DNA of 64,000 nt, from the NCBI RefSeq assembly GCF_023715225.1, contig NZ_JAMBNS010000014.1, forward strand, positions 1 through 64,000. Reading direction: 5' to 3'. Positions 17,251 to 26,118 of the stretch are shown here, piece by piece. The notes beneath the pieces are model-generated. The model searched no databases. It was given only the letters and a program-made list of their open reading frames with translations, and was not told the DNA's origin. Numbering within the stretch: position 1 is the stretch's first letter; every line of letters begins with the position of its first letter. The translations under genes and the position numbers were made by a program. Source of the DNA: Robertmurraya korlensis. Lineage in GTDB: Bacteria; Bacillota; Bacilli; Bacillales; Cytobacillaceae.

Positions 17251-18053
17251 ACTTTCACCTCCATGATATTGTCATCAATGTATCTAGTTCGAAAGTTAAT
17301 GAAATATCCACCTAACAACGATAAGTAAATCCCACTAGTAACCCAACCCATAGGATTTCTAGCGTAATCATTTATAAATTGATCCCACCCAAAACTAAAG
17401 GTTATAGCCATGATTAGTACGAGACCAATAGTAACAATGAATTTAAAGCTATAAGCCTCTTTTTGCTTTTGGGCCATAAAATCATCTTGCTTCTTTTTTA
17501 CTTGGTTATGATAAGTCTTAATGTCCTTTAGTGTCTCTACGGAGAGCCTACCTTCAATAGAAGCAGTTGCTAATTGTTCTACGAATAAATCAAAAATTAC
17601 ATCGTTTTTATATTTATCCGATAGGACCTGGAAAGCATCTATCTGTTCTTTCGTGTTTGCATCCACTAAGGATGCTTGCAATAGATAAAGATCCTCTTTA
17701 AATTCTCCATTTGCCCTTTCTGTTACAGCTTTTAATGCATCTAAGACTGTTCTTTCCGGATTAGTTAACATTTGAGTAATGTTATTAACAAAGTTGTTTC
17801 TTTCCCTAAAGGCAGTTACTTCATATGCTCGTTTTGTATTTTGTGGTAGCATAATCTTATATGCGTAAAACATAGAAACACACCCAACAATAAGTGCTAA
17901 CCACCAATAGTAGAAAAGAGCAAATGTAAAAATGGCACCTACAAAAAATGGAATTAGAAGAGAAGAAATAAGTTCTCGTCTTTCTAGTGGATTACCATAG
18001 GCAACACGAAGCGCATTAACCTCATCAAGCGTATAATTTCTCTTTTTGGCCAT
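17247..18053 (-). CDS. TadB-like type II/IV secretion membrane protein
   Basis: A 268-residue protein with two N-terminal membrane segments (30-65), a long helical T2SF-like domain (90-200, with RERNNFVNNITQMLTNPERTVLDAL) and two C-terminal segments (205-250). This is the TadB/GspF architecture. Translated directly after the ATPase gene (four-base gap, GGAAAGGAG) and overlapping TadC. Partner of the TadA-type ATPase in energising pilus assembly or retraction. Confidence 0.75.
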   Translation of the reverse strand: MAKKRNYTLDEVNALRVAYGNPLERRELISSLLIPFFVGAIFTFALFYYWWLALIVGCVSMFYAYKIMLPQNTKRAYEVTAFRERNNFVNNITQMLTNPERTVLDALKAVTERANGEFKEDLYLLQASLVDANTKEQIDAFQVLSDKYKNDVIFDLFVEQLATASIEGRLSVETLKDIKTYHNQVKKKQDDFMAQKQKEAYSFKFIVTIGLVLIMAITFSFGWDQFINDYARNPMGWVTSGIYLSLLGGYFINFRTRYIDDNIMEVKV

Positions 18054-18057
18054 CCAA

Positions 18058-19266
18058 TCAATTCTCCTTTCCGAAGGTTGGGATTTTACATTTAAACTTC
18101 TTTAGATTTTGAATGAATTCTTCACTCATTTCACCGATAACCGGAATAAGCTTGTCCCCATCCTTTATCTGTTTAAAAACAGTAACTTCAGTTTTATCAG
18201 GTCTAAATTCAACAACTTCACTAAGATAACGAACGACCTTTCCATTAATTTGAGCTTTTTCAATATGAACTCCGAATTGAAAGTAATTATATATATCAGA
18301 TAAAACGGATTCTTCATCAATTGAATACCCTATCTTCATCATATTAATAAATCGTTTAGGGATAGCTCTTGCATCAACAGCATGTAGAGTTGTAATGATT
18401 CTGTGACCTGACAAAACAGCTTGTAACATTTCATATGCTTCTTTGCCTCGTGTCTCCGAAATTAACATCCAAACTGGATTATTACGTAAACCAGCCCTGA
18501 TTAAATCAGTAAAAGTAATGGTAGGAGAAGTAAGCCAACTATGAATATCTTTGTCGGGATAAAGCTCCTTTAAATAACTATCCAACGTATCTTCCATATT
18601 TACGATTTTTTCATCAAAAGGAATGTCTTTTACTAGAAATTTTTGCAATTCTGTCTTTCCGGTTCCTGTTTCACCAGCGATAATTATATTCGAGCGAGAT
18701 CTTATTGCTGCTTCAAAAAATTCCAGCATGTACTCAGGAGCAAAATGCTTAAAGTTTCCTTCATTCAAAACAGCTTCAGCTTTTGATGAACGCAGAGCCA
18801 TTGTAGTACCGAAAGGAGATAGGCTTTTATGAACAGCGTTAATGCGTAAGTTATTTAGTGCAGCATCTAGTATTGGGTTCTTAGGTGTAAACTCTTTTCC
18901 TACTGCATTAGCAAACTTTTGAATTATCTTAATGATGTAGTTCTCACTAATTTCTTCGTCATATACATATTTTTCACTGTTTGTGTTAACGATTAGTTCC
19001 GTACCGTTATAGCTTATATCTGTTACCGTTGGATCTTTGATTATCTCTTCAATAACTCCTAATCCAACAATTTCAGTTAGAGCATAATCAACGTGTTCTT
19101 CAGTTCTTAAAATGACTTGATGTCTTTTTGGTAGATCCTCTTGCATGACCTTTTTAAGTGCTTGTCTTGCTATTGGATCAGTAAAAGCCTCTAACATTAA
19201 TTCCGGATTTAATAATTTCAAATCATGGATTATATCTTTTAAAATATCCTCTGAAATCTTCTTCAT
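18058..19266 (-). CDS. VirB11/TadA/CpaF-type secretion ATPase
   Basis: A 402-residue hexameric traffic ATPase. It carries Walker A AGETGTGKTELQKFL near residue 199, an Asp/Glu box and Walker B (NPVWMLISETRGKEAYEM) and TTLHAVDARAIPKR near 292. The N-terminal 130 residues form the usual alpha+beta domain. The following TadB and TadC genes show that it is closer to the Tad/CpaF branch than to a lone VirB11. It may power both the Tad-like and the type IV parts of the transfer machine; that sharing is inference. Confidence 0.92.
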   Translation of the reverse strand: MKKISEDILKDIIHDLKLLNPELMLEAFTDPIARQALKKVMQEDLPKRHQVILRTEEHVDYALTEIVGLGVIEEIIKDPTVTDISYNGTELIVNTNSEKYVYDEEISENYIIKIIQKFANAVGKEFTPKNPILDAALNNLRINAVHKSLSPFGTTMALRSSKAEAVLNEGNFKHFAPEYMLEFFEAAIRSRSNIIIAGETGTGKTELQKFLVKDIPFDEKIVNMEDTLDSYLKELYPDKDIHSWLTSPTITFTDLIRAGLRNNPVWMLISETRGKEAYEMLQAVLSGHRIITTLHAVDARAIPKRFINMMKIGYSIDEESVLSDIYNYFQFGVHIEKAQINGKVVRYLSEVVEFRPDKTEVTVFKQIKDGDKLIPVIGEMSEEFIQNLKKFKCKIPTFGKEN

Positions 19267-19276
19267 ATTTCCTCCT

Positions 19277-19660
19277 TTATCGATTACCTATATCCGTTAT
19301 ATAAGTTGCTTGGTACTTTGTATTTGTCTCATCTGTTACTGCAACTCTAATAGCCATAATCGTCCCATCGTTAGCTCTCAGGTAATCGTAAGAATATCTA
19401 GGATTTTCAAGTTTTACATTTACAGTGTCTTTAAACTTTTTCTCAAAATTCGTTTGAAATTTCTCACTTGTAATTTCAGCTGTACCAATTTCACCTCTAA
19501 CAACATTATCCAAACTTTGGTATGCTGCTACTTGTGCAGACTCTGTGATCGATAAGACCAAAGAGTTATATCGAAATTCTTCTATTTTGTAATGACAAGT
19601 AAACAAAATAAGATAAAGACCAAAGAATATGATAAAAATTGTAAAAGGAAAGTCCTTCAT
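19277..19660 (-). CDS. TadE-like pseudopilin, first copy
   Basis: A 127-residue protein with an N-terminal membrane segment (residues 6-22) after a very short head, then a helix (NSLVLSITESAQVAAYQSLD) and a beta-rich extracellular domain. This is the build of TadE/TadG-like minor pseudopilins. It has a strong GGAGGGAT ribosome site. It opens the Tad-like gene group directly before the ATPase. No sequence family motif is decisive. Confidence 0.5.
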   Translation of the reverse strand: MKDFPFTIFIIFFGLYLILFTCHYKIEEFRYNSLVLSITESAQVAAYQSLDNVVRGEIGTAEITSEKFQTNFEKKFKDTVNVKLENPRYSYDYLRANDGTIMAIRVAVTDETNTKYQATYITDIGNR

Positions 19661-19679
19661 CTTATCCCTCCATAAGAAA

Positions 19680-19707
19680 AAGACCTAGAATGTTTTCTCT
19701 AGGCCTT
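19680..19707 (-). terminator. Terminator after the adhesin gene
   Basis: An AAGGCCTAGA/TCTAGGTCTT stem followed on the minus strand by TTTTTC. It separates the adhesin gene from the transfer-machine genes. Confidence 0.6.
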
Positions 19708-19712
19708 ATCCT

Positions 19713-22700
19713 TTAATTTTTATTCCATTCCATAAACCGTGCCACATCTTGAGTAGTCCAGTTTTCAGGATAATAAGGATCGTTTGAATTGATTGGTCTT
19801 AAATAAATCGCATCTTGTTTTCCGGTAGGAGAATCAATATGTCCATACATATAAGCATCAATAACCAATTCATCGTTAATTTTTGTATTTACGCTATTTA
19901 CACCAATTGTTTTTGTGCTGGTCCAAGTGATAGGATATGTCCCTAAGTCTCCCCAAATTGGAGTATAAAATTTCCTCTTTCCATCTTTTAGGGTTTTTGT
20001 AATTCTACTATCTTTGTTTTGAACTTGTTGATCGGAAAATAAATAGCCTGTTTCTTTTTCTAGATTTACATGAGGCAATTCAAATAAGTTATTAGCTGAA
20101 AACTTTCCACTAACTGTAGATGAAGTTGAACTTGTTTTATCCATAGAAACTTTTGCTATACCGTTTGTAATTGGATAACTTACATAAGTATCAACTAATT
20201 TGCTTGGAACTTCCATTTGAAAAGCAGTATCTAAACTACCACCAATTTCATTTGTATACTGCAAATCTATAGGGCTTTCGAAACCATATCCGGTCCAATT
20301 TCTATTTAATTTATTGAAGGATAATTTTAATGTTTCATAATAAAGCATCATGTTTTTACCCACTTCACGTTCGGTCATAACAACTCCTTTATACTCCAAA
20401 AGCGTTGATGATTTTGCATTTACTTCTAAAGTTCTCTCGCTGCTAGTATAACCGTCTGTCGTTAGTGATTCCCGACCTTGGATAACATCAAAATCATTTT
20501 TGTTATATCCCTCAAGCTTTATGGTATATGGCTTGTTGGTGTTTACCGTTAACATGGTTGCTGGAATAGTAAAGGTTAAATACTCCGGCAATGTTGCAGC
20601 AGTAAATTTCTGTTCAGAAATTTTTGTTGTTCCATCATATAATGCAACCGTAATACTCTTTGTCGAGTTAGAGAAATCCGAAATATTATTAGAATTTGGA
20701 TAGTTTGTTACTTTTGATAAGTACACCCGAACAGGAAGCCCTTCTGTTTTCTTAGCAGTGTAGATTTGGATTTTATTCAATCCTGTTTTAATCATCGGCT
20801 TGTCGTAATAATAGTTAATTACGATATTTCCAGTTCCGACTACCCCTGATTGTGAATTTCCGTCTGTCCGGATATATCGGTACGTATATCCATCCTTTGT
20901 TATAGTTACAGGACTTTCGGAATAACTATCTTTTTCATGTAAGGTATAAGTTTTACTATCAATAATCTTTTGGCCTGTTCTTTCGTCAAGATAGTTTACT
21001 GTTACTGTTCTTCTTAGTTTGTAATTGAAAGTGTAAAATATTTCGCTATATTCAGTAGTTATATTTGTAGATGAATTACCAAACAAATCGTAATACAAAC
21101 CATTTCTAGTGTGAACATTTGGTGCTGTAAAAGTGTTTACTGTCCCTACCTTATATAACTGTCTTAATTGATTGAATACATCATTGTTAGGATACATATT
21201 CTTCTGATCGACATTTACATACTGATAAGGATCATAATTCTTAGTTACGGTAACGTTATTTCTTGGCATAATCCCTGATACACTAGTAGATTCTGCAATT
21301 TTATAGATATTACCGTTGTAACTTATTTCTGCAGGAGCATTATAAGAGTAACTTTCTCCAATATAATAGCTTCCTACTTTTAAAGCTGTTTGAATTTCTT
21401 GAGCAGTGTTTAAATTATTTACATACCTAACTGTTAAGTCCCACTTAGAACGATAATAGAAGTTGACTGTAAAATTAGAACTTGGTACTGTACCCGTCTT
21501 GTACTGTGAATCATCTAATACTGTTTGTGGAGCATTTGGGATTCTTACTGTTGAATCATACTGTTCGTTGTATATGGTACCGATGGTAACTGTTTTAGCA
21601 CTTGTTTTTAATACTGAACCATTGTCTCTATCTATATGCTGGATGGTCATAGTAACAGTTCTTGGAGTAAACTGTGCTGTCAGTCTAACTGTTGCATTCG
21701 GATCTCTAAAATACTGACCGTAACCCAAGGTTTGGTAACCACTTGAGTTAGGTATTGAAACAAATGGCTGCCATGCTTGCATAGTTCCTGATATATTGCC
21801 CGTGTCAAAAGAACCTCCATATGTCAAGGGAGCTTCCAAATGGAATCTTTGTCCTCCCTTTATAGTAGTAGTACCTCCTGTTTTACTAGAACCTGTTGAT
21901 TCATTAACTAGTGTGACACTACTTGGTAAAGAGATTGTAATTGAATTATCTTGGTAAGCTTGGAAAGTAGTTGTTTGCGATACTTGTTTACCATTGCTTA
22001 CATTTACTGCTAAATTTGAATTAGTAAAATAAAGTTGGTGGTAAGGCATTGAACCACTTAACGCATGATTATATAAGTCTGAATATCCAGCTATACGATT
22101 TCCGCCACCATTTACTCCGGTATAAACTCTAGATAATACTAACGAAGTTACTACAATTCCTCTCGCGCTATCAGTACCAAATATGTTCCCTGGACCATTC
22201 CAGCCATAATATAATGTTCTTGCAATTTGTTCATTATTGTATGGGCTAGGACCTGTGTAAGGTGTTCCTGTTCCTGGTGTGGCTTTATGATGCTCTATAC
22301 AGAATGCCTGTACTCCATTTACCCTGAAGTCACCTACAATCGATCCCCCATAACTTACCTGCCCTTTGTATTCTATAGTAGGACCACTAGCTGCCATTAC
22401 CTTTTGTCCAAAGAAAAAACTCTTAATTTTAAACCCTAGAGTGAGTTTTTCCTCTACTCCTTTTTTCATCAGCTCGTCCAGTTTAGCAGGTATTAAGTCA
22501 TCACCTTGACCTACATATAGAGGTACATCACCATACATCAATTCACCCTTCTCATTAACTGTTAGAGCTTCAATTTCTTTCTCTGCTTCATCTCCTACAA
22601 TTTCTTCTAAAGTAGGATTATCTCCATTGGTTACAACGGTACCCTCTGCATTTACTGATACCGGTAGTTGTATTCCTTGTAATAATAAAGTTAGAACAAC

Positions 22701-22751
22701 GAGTAGAGATAAAACTTTTTTATTCAGCTTCATAATTCGGTCACTTTTCAC
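19713..22751 (-). CDS. Large secreted adhesin: thioester-like domain plus MucBP-type repeats
   Basis: About 1012 residues from GTG at 22751, with AGGTG 11 bases upstream; GTG at 22763 and ATG at 22733 are alternatives. It has a signal peptide ending at SVNA, then a thioester-like domain with FCIEHHKATPGTGTPYTG and RTLYYGWNG...GIVVTSLVLSRVYTG (residues about 150-220). The expected TQxAIW glutamine is not seen there. Three MucBP-like repeats follow (near 365, 430 and 585), then a beta-rich C-terminal half. No LPXTG motif or membrane anchor is present. Such proteins mediate cell or host contact; mating-pair adhesion is the likely role. Confidence 0.85.
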   Translation of the reverse strand: MKSDRIMKLNKKVLSLLVVLTLLLQGIQLPVSVNAEGTVVTNGDNPTLEEIVGDEAEKEIEALTVNEKGELMYGDVPLYVGQGDDLIPAKLDELMKKGVEEKLTLGFKIKSFFFGQKVMAASGPTIEYKGQVSYGGSIVGDFRVNGVQAFCIEHHKATPGTGTPYTGPSPYNNEQIARTLYYGWNGPGNIFGTDSARGIVVTSLVLSRVYTGVNGGGNRIAGYSDLYNHALSGSMPYHQLYFTNSNLAVNVSNGKQVSQTTTFQAYQDNSITISLPSSVTLVNESTGSSKTGGTTTIKGGQRFHLEAPLTYGGSFDTGNISGTMQAWQPFVSIPNSSGYQTLGYGQYFRDPNATVRLTAQFTPRTVTMTIQHIDRDNGSVLKTSAKTVTIGTIYNEQYDSTVRIPNAPQTVLDDSQYKTGTVPSSNFTVNFYYRSKWDLTVRYVNNLNTAQEIQTALKVGSYYIGESYSYNAPAEISYNGNIYKIAESTSVSGIMPRNNVTVTKNYDPYQYVNVDQKNMYPNNDVFNQLRQLYKVGTVNTFTAPNVHTRNGLYYDLFGNSSTNITTEYSEIFYTFNYKLRRTVTVNYLDERTGQKIIDSKTYTLHEKDSYSESPVTITKDGYTYRYIRTDGNSQSGVVGTGNIVINYYYDKPMIKTGLNKIQIYTAKKTEGLPVRVYLSKVTNYPNSNNISDFSNSTKSITVALYDGTTKISEQKFTAATLPEYLTFTIPATMLTVNTNKPYTIKLEGYNKNDFDVIQGRESLTTDGYTSSERTLEVNAKSSTLLEYKGVVMTEREVGKNMMLYYETLKLSFNKLNRNWTGYGFESPIDLQYTNEIGGSLDTAFQMEVPSKLVDTYVSYPITNGIAKVSMDKTSSTSSTVSGKFSANNLFELPHVNLEKETGYLFSDQQVQNKDSRITKTLKDGKRKFYTPIWGDLGTYPITWTSTKTIGVNSVNTKINDELVIDAYMYGHIDSPTGKQDAIYLRPINSNDPYYPENWTTQDVARFMEWNKN

Positions 22752-22783
22752 GTTACCACTCACCTAATTTTTTTTACAAAATA

Positions 22784-22813
22784 AAAAGCCTACTAATTAA
22801 TTTAGTAGACTTA
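22784..22813 (-). terminator. Terminator between secreted protein and adhesin genes
   Basis: AAGTCTACTAAATT with an imperfect complement forms the stem on the minus strand, followed by TTTTTATTTTG. It gives the first operon gene its own transcript unless read through. Confidence 0.55.
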
Positions 22814-22820
22814 TCATAAG

Positions 22821-23843
22821 TTAGTTTCCAAAATTCATTTCAAACGTTCCAGTTTCCCAAGTTCCCATCCCTGTTCCGGAACCAATATGGTCCTCTAAGT
22901 CACCACCACCGGTTACTTGTCCTACCGTTGAACCAGTAGAATTACTATTAGAACTATTTGGTTGACTCGGACTAGGATTGGAACTATTAGGACTAGTAGA
23001 TTTATTTCTAGAGTTACTTGTTGAATTACTAGTGGTACTAGAACCTTTCGAAGACCCCTGCGAACTGTTCGAAACCACTTTATTATTTACCGAATTGGAA
23101 TTACTTGTATTAGATTGTGCTTCTTGTTGTTGCTTGGCTACTTGTTCGGCAGCTGCCTTTTCTGCTGCTAATTTTGCTTCCTCTTTTTTACGATTTTCTT
23201 CTTCTATAGCAACTATTTTCTCATTGACTGATTCAAGATGTTTTTTTAGTTCGTCTTTTTTCACTTCATTCTTCACTTCATCAACTAGTGATAATGCTGA
23301 ATTATAAGCTTCTCTACTCAATGAGTTTTCTGCTTCTTTAATTTTATTTAAAGCAGAATCAATTGAAGCCAATTGAGCGTTAGCCTCAGATAAGTATTCG
23401 GATAAGTGATCGTAAATCGATTCATTAATACTTTTAATGATAATCAATTTTTGATTAATCTCTGTAAGTTTTTCCTCAGTAATGCTTTCAACTAATACTT
23501 CATTTTCTAAGGTGCTGTAGACTTCTTGTTGAATTTCAGCAATTTCTTTTACTTCGCTTATTTCTTTAGAAAGTTGATATTGTGCCTTTTCTTCTTCTAC
23601 CTTTCCTACAGCAACTTCAGCATATTTGATTTTATTTTCAATATCATCGGCTAATCTAGTTCTAGTGCTGTTGTATAGTGAATCTACTGCATATTCAGCA
23701 TTTTCAAGCGTTTCTACTCTCAAGTGTTCTAACTGTGTTGCTTCCTTCGCTAAAACCTTTTGATTATAAGCATATACACCTGTTCCTGTACCAGCTAGTA
23801 AAGAAAAAGCCGTAACACCAACAATGATTTTCTTTTTCATCAT
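22821..23843 (-). CDS. Secreted or membrane-anchored coiled-coil protein with Ser/Asn tail
   Basis: A 340-residue protein with an N-terminal hydrophobic segment (residues 4-26), then a long Glu/Lys-rich helical region (35-235). A low-complexity Ser/Asn/Pro linker (240-305) and a short Gly-rich end (GGGDLEDHIGSGTGMG) follow. No family recognised. It is the first gene of the minus-strand operon and is followed by its own terminator and the adhesin gene. It is probably exposed on the cell surface, perhaps spanning the wall with the linker. Confidence 0.7.
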   Translation of the reverse strand: MMKKKIIVGVTAFSLLAGTGTGVYAYNQKVLAKEATQLEHLRVETLENAEYAVDSLYNSTRTRLADDIENKIKYAEVAVGKVEEEKAQYQLSKEISEVKEIAEIQQEVYSTLENEVLVESITEEKLTEINQKLIIIKSINESIYDHLSEYLSEANAQLASIDSALNKIKEAENSLSREAYNSALSLVDEVKNEVKKDELKKHLESVNEKIVAIEEENRKKEEAKLAAEKAAAEQVAKQQQEAQSNTSNSNSVNNKVVSNSSQGSSKGSSTTSNSTSNSRNKSTSPNSSNPSPSQPNSSNSNSTGSTVGQVTGGGDLEDHIGSGTGMGTWETGTFEMNFGN

Positions 23844-24343
23844 CTACTTACACACCCCTTCACATCTATAATCGGTTATTTTCTAAAATTTGTTAAGGAT
23901 TTTTTGTTAAAGGATAATTTTGCTCGATACGTTATCATGTAAACAATTTATTATAGAGGCCGTTTTTTCAACAGCCTCTATTACTTTTTATAAAAATTCG
24001 CAATCGCTTGCGATTAATATACAAATTTATAGTTTAAACGAGGAAAAGGGCTTATTAACTTTTTATCGTCTCACCGATAGATAATAAACAATCTTTTCTT
24101 CCTTTTTGTTGGTTTTTGGCATGTACCAACACCCTTACGGTCAATAATATGTTATTAACCGACGTCGCTCTTGGATCACAAGTGGATTTAAGCATGTTCC
24201 CCCACTAACTCATGAAATTCGTATAGTTAACTCGAATAGTGATCTTTCATCGAGAACCACGCAATATTGTATTTTCAAGGATCATTTGTGCCGTTTTAAA
24301 AATAAATTGCACACATCATAACGTATAGGTTTTTCAATTTCCT
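23844..24343. other. 500-bp gene-free region upstream of the transfer operon
   Basis: No convincing gene. It must hold the promoter of the minus-strand operon. It contains an ATAGAGGC/GCCTCTAT hairpin at 23953-23981, a 16-bp palindrome at 23998-24013 and a GTTGG/CCAAC hairpin near 24108-24130. No clear sigma-A promoter could be fixed. Confidence 0.5.
23998..24013. repeat. 16-bp palindrome TCGCAATCGCTTGCGA
   Basis: Almost identical to the perfect palindrome TCGCAATCGATTGCGA at 39913-39928. Both lie in gaps next to gene-block boundaries. This is a possible operator or binding site for a plasmid-encoded dimeric protein. Confidence 0.5.
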
Positions 24344-24622
24344 TTAACTTGCTTTAACTTGCTTTTGTATATATAAATCACTTTTTCTATTCTTTCTTTT
24401 GGCCACTATTTGTCCGTTAATGGTCCTTACAGTTCTAATGTCATAATATATCTCTTCTAGTCTCCGAATCTTTTTGGTTTCAACATTCTGTACAATCAAC
24501 CCGGTTTTAAGTATGTAAATCTCTTTGGTGAATGTACGTATTGTAACCTGGTTTTTGAAGTCTAAGAATTGAAATCTATGCATTTTTGGTAATCTAACCT
24601 TTCGCAATTTTATCACCACCAT
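24344..24622 (-). CDS. Hypothetical basic 92-residue protein
   Basis: No family recognised. Rich in Lys, Arg and beta-branched residues, with a likely small beta fold (FQFLDFKNQVTIRTFTKEI). The start is uncertain: the ATG at 24622 lacks a clear ribosome site, but GGTGGTGAT lies just inside. It is next to two XRE regulators on the same side as the transfer operon, so a DNA- or RNA-binding regulatory role is possible but not shown. Confidence 0.4.
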   Translation of the reverse strand: MVVIKLRKVRLPKMHRFQFLDFKNQVTIRTFTKEIYILKTGLIVQNVETKKIRRLEEIYYDIRTVRTINGQIVAKRKNRKSDLYIQKQVKAS

Positions 24623-24672
24623 TTTGCTTAAAAACTCTATTAATCTATTTGTTTTAAAGATTAAAAGAGATT

Positions 24673-24873
24673 TTATTTTTGTTCACTTAGTTCTTCTACC
24701 TTAATTTCAAGTGCCTTAGCTATTTTCATAATATTTTGATGCGTAGGTTGTTTACGAGTCCCATTTTCAATTTGAGATATGGTAGGTTGGGGAACACCGG
24801 ATTTTTCGGCTAGTTCAAATTGAGTCCATCCTTTTTCCAATCTCTTTTCCTTTATCCTCTTAATGGTATTCAC
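24673..24873 (-). CDS. Small XRE/Cro-CI family repressor
   Basis: About 66 residues, almost entirely one helix-turn-helix domain: RLEKGWTQFELAEKSGVPQPTISQIENGTRKQPTHQNIMKIAKALEI. The start is unusual. GTG at 24873 is part of the AGGAGGTG ribosome site, while the codon at ideal spacing is ATT at 24864. It is divergent from the second XRE gene at 25024 with about 150 bases between them, a common arrangement of a regulatory switch. It probably controls genes of the plasmid, target unknown. Confidence 0.8.
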   Translation of the reverse strand: MNTIKRIKEKRLEKGWTQFELAEKSGVPQPTISQIENGTRKQPTHQNIMKIAKALEIKVEELSEQK

Positions 24874-25023
24874 CTCCTTATGTTTATATTATTCGAAAAT
24901 GAATATTTCGTCAACTATTTTATTTTTATTCTATTATGAATAAACGTTCAATAATTTTAAAAAACCCTCACTTTTCTGATATGATTTAAATAAAATAATT
25001 ACCTGTATTGGTGAGTGAAATAA

Positions 25024-25452
25024 ATGAATGAGTTCTACAAAGAACTGGGTGAAAAAGTTAATAAGTATCGAAAAGCAATTAATATGTCTACTACCACACT
25101 TTCAGAGCTATCAGGAACATCACAAAGTACAATTAGTAAAATTGAGAATGGTGCTACAGCAACTAATATAGAAACTCTGTTAAAAATTTGTGAAGTATTA
25201 GGAATTACACTTTATGACATACTACCGAGTGAAATTTTCCCGGAATTTAAAATTACCGATCCGGATAAATTGCAACTACTTAATGTTTTTAACCAAATGT
25301 CAAAAAGTGAATTAAAGTTAATTCAAACTTTTCTTACAAACATCCTTCCAACATTAAAGAATTTAACTTCTCTTATTAAAGCCTTAGATCAATTATCCGA
25401 CGAAGAAAGGGAATTTTTAATTTCTTTCTTTGATTCGATTTCGAATAATTAA
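25024..25452 (+). CDS. XRE family regulator with C-terminal helical domain
   Basis: A 142-residue protein. Residues 10-65 form a helix-turn-helix (INMSTTTLSELSGTSQSTISKIENGATATNIETLLKICEVLGI). Residues 75-142 are helical and Leu-rich (LKLIQTFLTNILPTLKNL), probably a dimerisation or signal domain. It is divergent from the small XRE gene. It has a bidirectional terminator shared with the convergent response-regulator gene. It could be the master regulator of conjugation, but nothing in the sequence fixes its target. Confidence 0.8.
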   Translation: MNEFYKELGEKVNKYRKAINMSTTTLSELSGTSQSTISKIENGATATNIETLLKICEVLGITLYDILPSEIFPEFKITDPDKLQLLNVFNQMSKSELKLIQTFLTNILPTLKNLTSLIKALDQLSDEEREFLISFFDSISNN

Positions 25453-25487
25453 TTTAAGGAATACAAATACAATATAATAGTCCATAC

Positions 25488-25524
25488 CAAAAAGGGAGGG
25501 TTAAAAATTTACCCCCCCTTTTTT
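25488..25524. terminator. Bidirectional terminator
   Basis: AAAAAGGGAGGG pairs with a C- and T-rich arm. Both strands have a T tract, as expected between the convergent XRE and response-regulator genes. Confidence 0.65.
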
Positions 25525-25533
25525 AAAGAATGA

Positions 25534-26118
25534 TTAAATGTTATTCATTTTCTTCTTTATCATTTGCAATTGCTTTTTAATTGTTTCAACTGATTTAAAC
25601 AATTTTTCAGCTATTTGTACCTTATTCAATCCTTCTTCTTTTAATTTGAAGACCTCTCGTTCGGTTGGAGTTAATACCCTTGTTTTTCTTTCTAATTTGA
25701 GTTCCTTTAAAAGCACAGAAGAAACATCAGAATGAATACTAATCTTGTCATAATAAGCTTCTCTAATTGCTTTTGGAATATCTCTATAAGAGGATTTATT
25801 AATATAGTTAGTAGCTCCATTGTCAAATGCTTCAAGAATAATTTCCGGTTCATCCCACGATGTTAACATAATAATTTTCTTTATTCCTTGTTCGTATAAT
25901 TGGTTAGCTATTCTAAGCCCGCCAAGATCTTCTTCATCTTCAGAAAGTGAAAGATCCAATAATACTACATCCACATCTAACTCGCTAATTTGTAATGCAT
26001 CCTCTTCTGTAGATGCCTTTTTAACTACTAAAATATCTTCTTCCTGTTCTATATATTCAGATATACACTTCATCCAAACTTGATCGTCTTCGACAATTAG
26101 AAGTCTAATATTATCCAT
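25534..26118 (-). CDS. Response regulator with LuxR-type helix-turn-helix
   Basis: A 194-residue protein with a receiver domain at residues 1-125: acidic pair VEDD near 8-11, phospho-acceptor Asp in VVLLDLSLSE near 55, Thr in MLTSWD and Lys in YINKSS. The C-terminal LuxR/GerE-type helix-turn-helix covers 140-194 (RVLTPTEREVFKLKEEGLNKVQIAEKLFKS, shown in part). The start overlaps the kinase stop by eight bases. It is the partner of the kinase at 26111-27484. Targets are unknown; genes of this plasmid are the obvious candidates. Confidence 0.9.
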   Translation of the reverse strand: MDNIRLLIVEDDQVWMKCISEYIEQEEDILVVKKASTEEDALQISELDVDVVLLDLSLSEDEEDLGGLRIANQLYEQGIKKIIMLTSWDEPEIILEAFDNGATNYINKSSYRDIPKAIREAYYDKISIHSDVSSVLLKELKLERKTRVLTPTEREVFKLKEEGLNKVQIAEKLFKSVETIKKQLQMIKKKMNNI

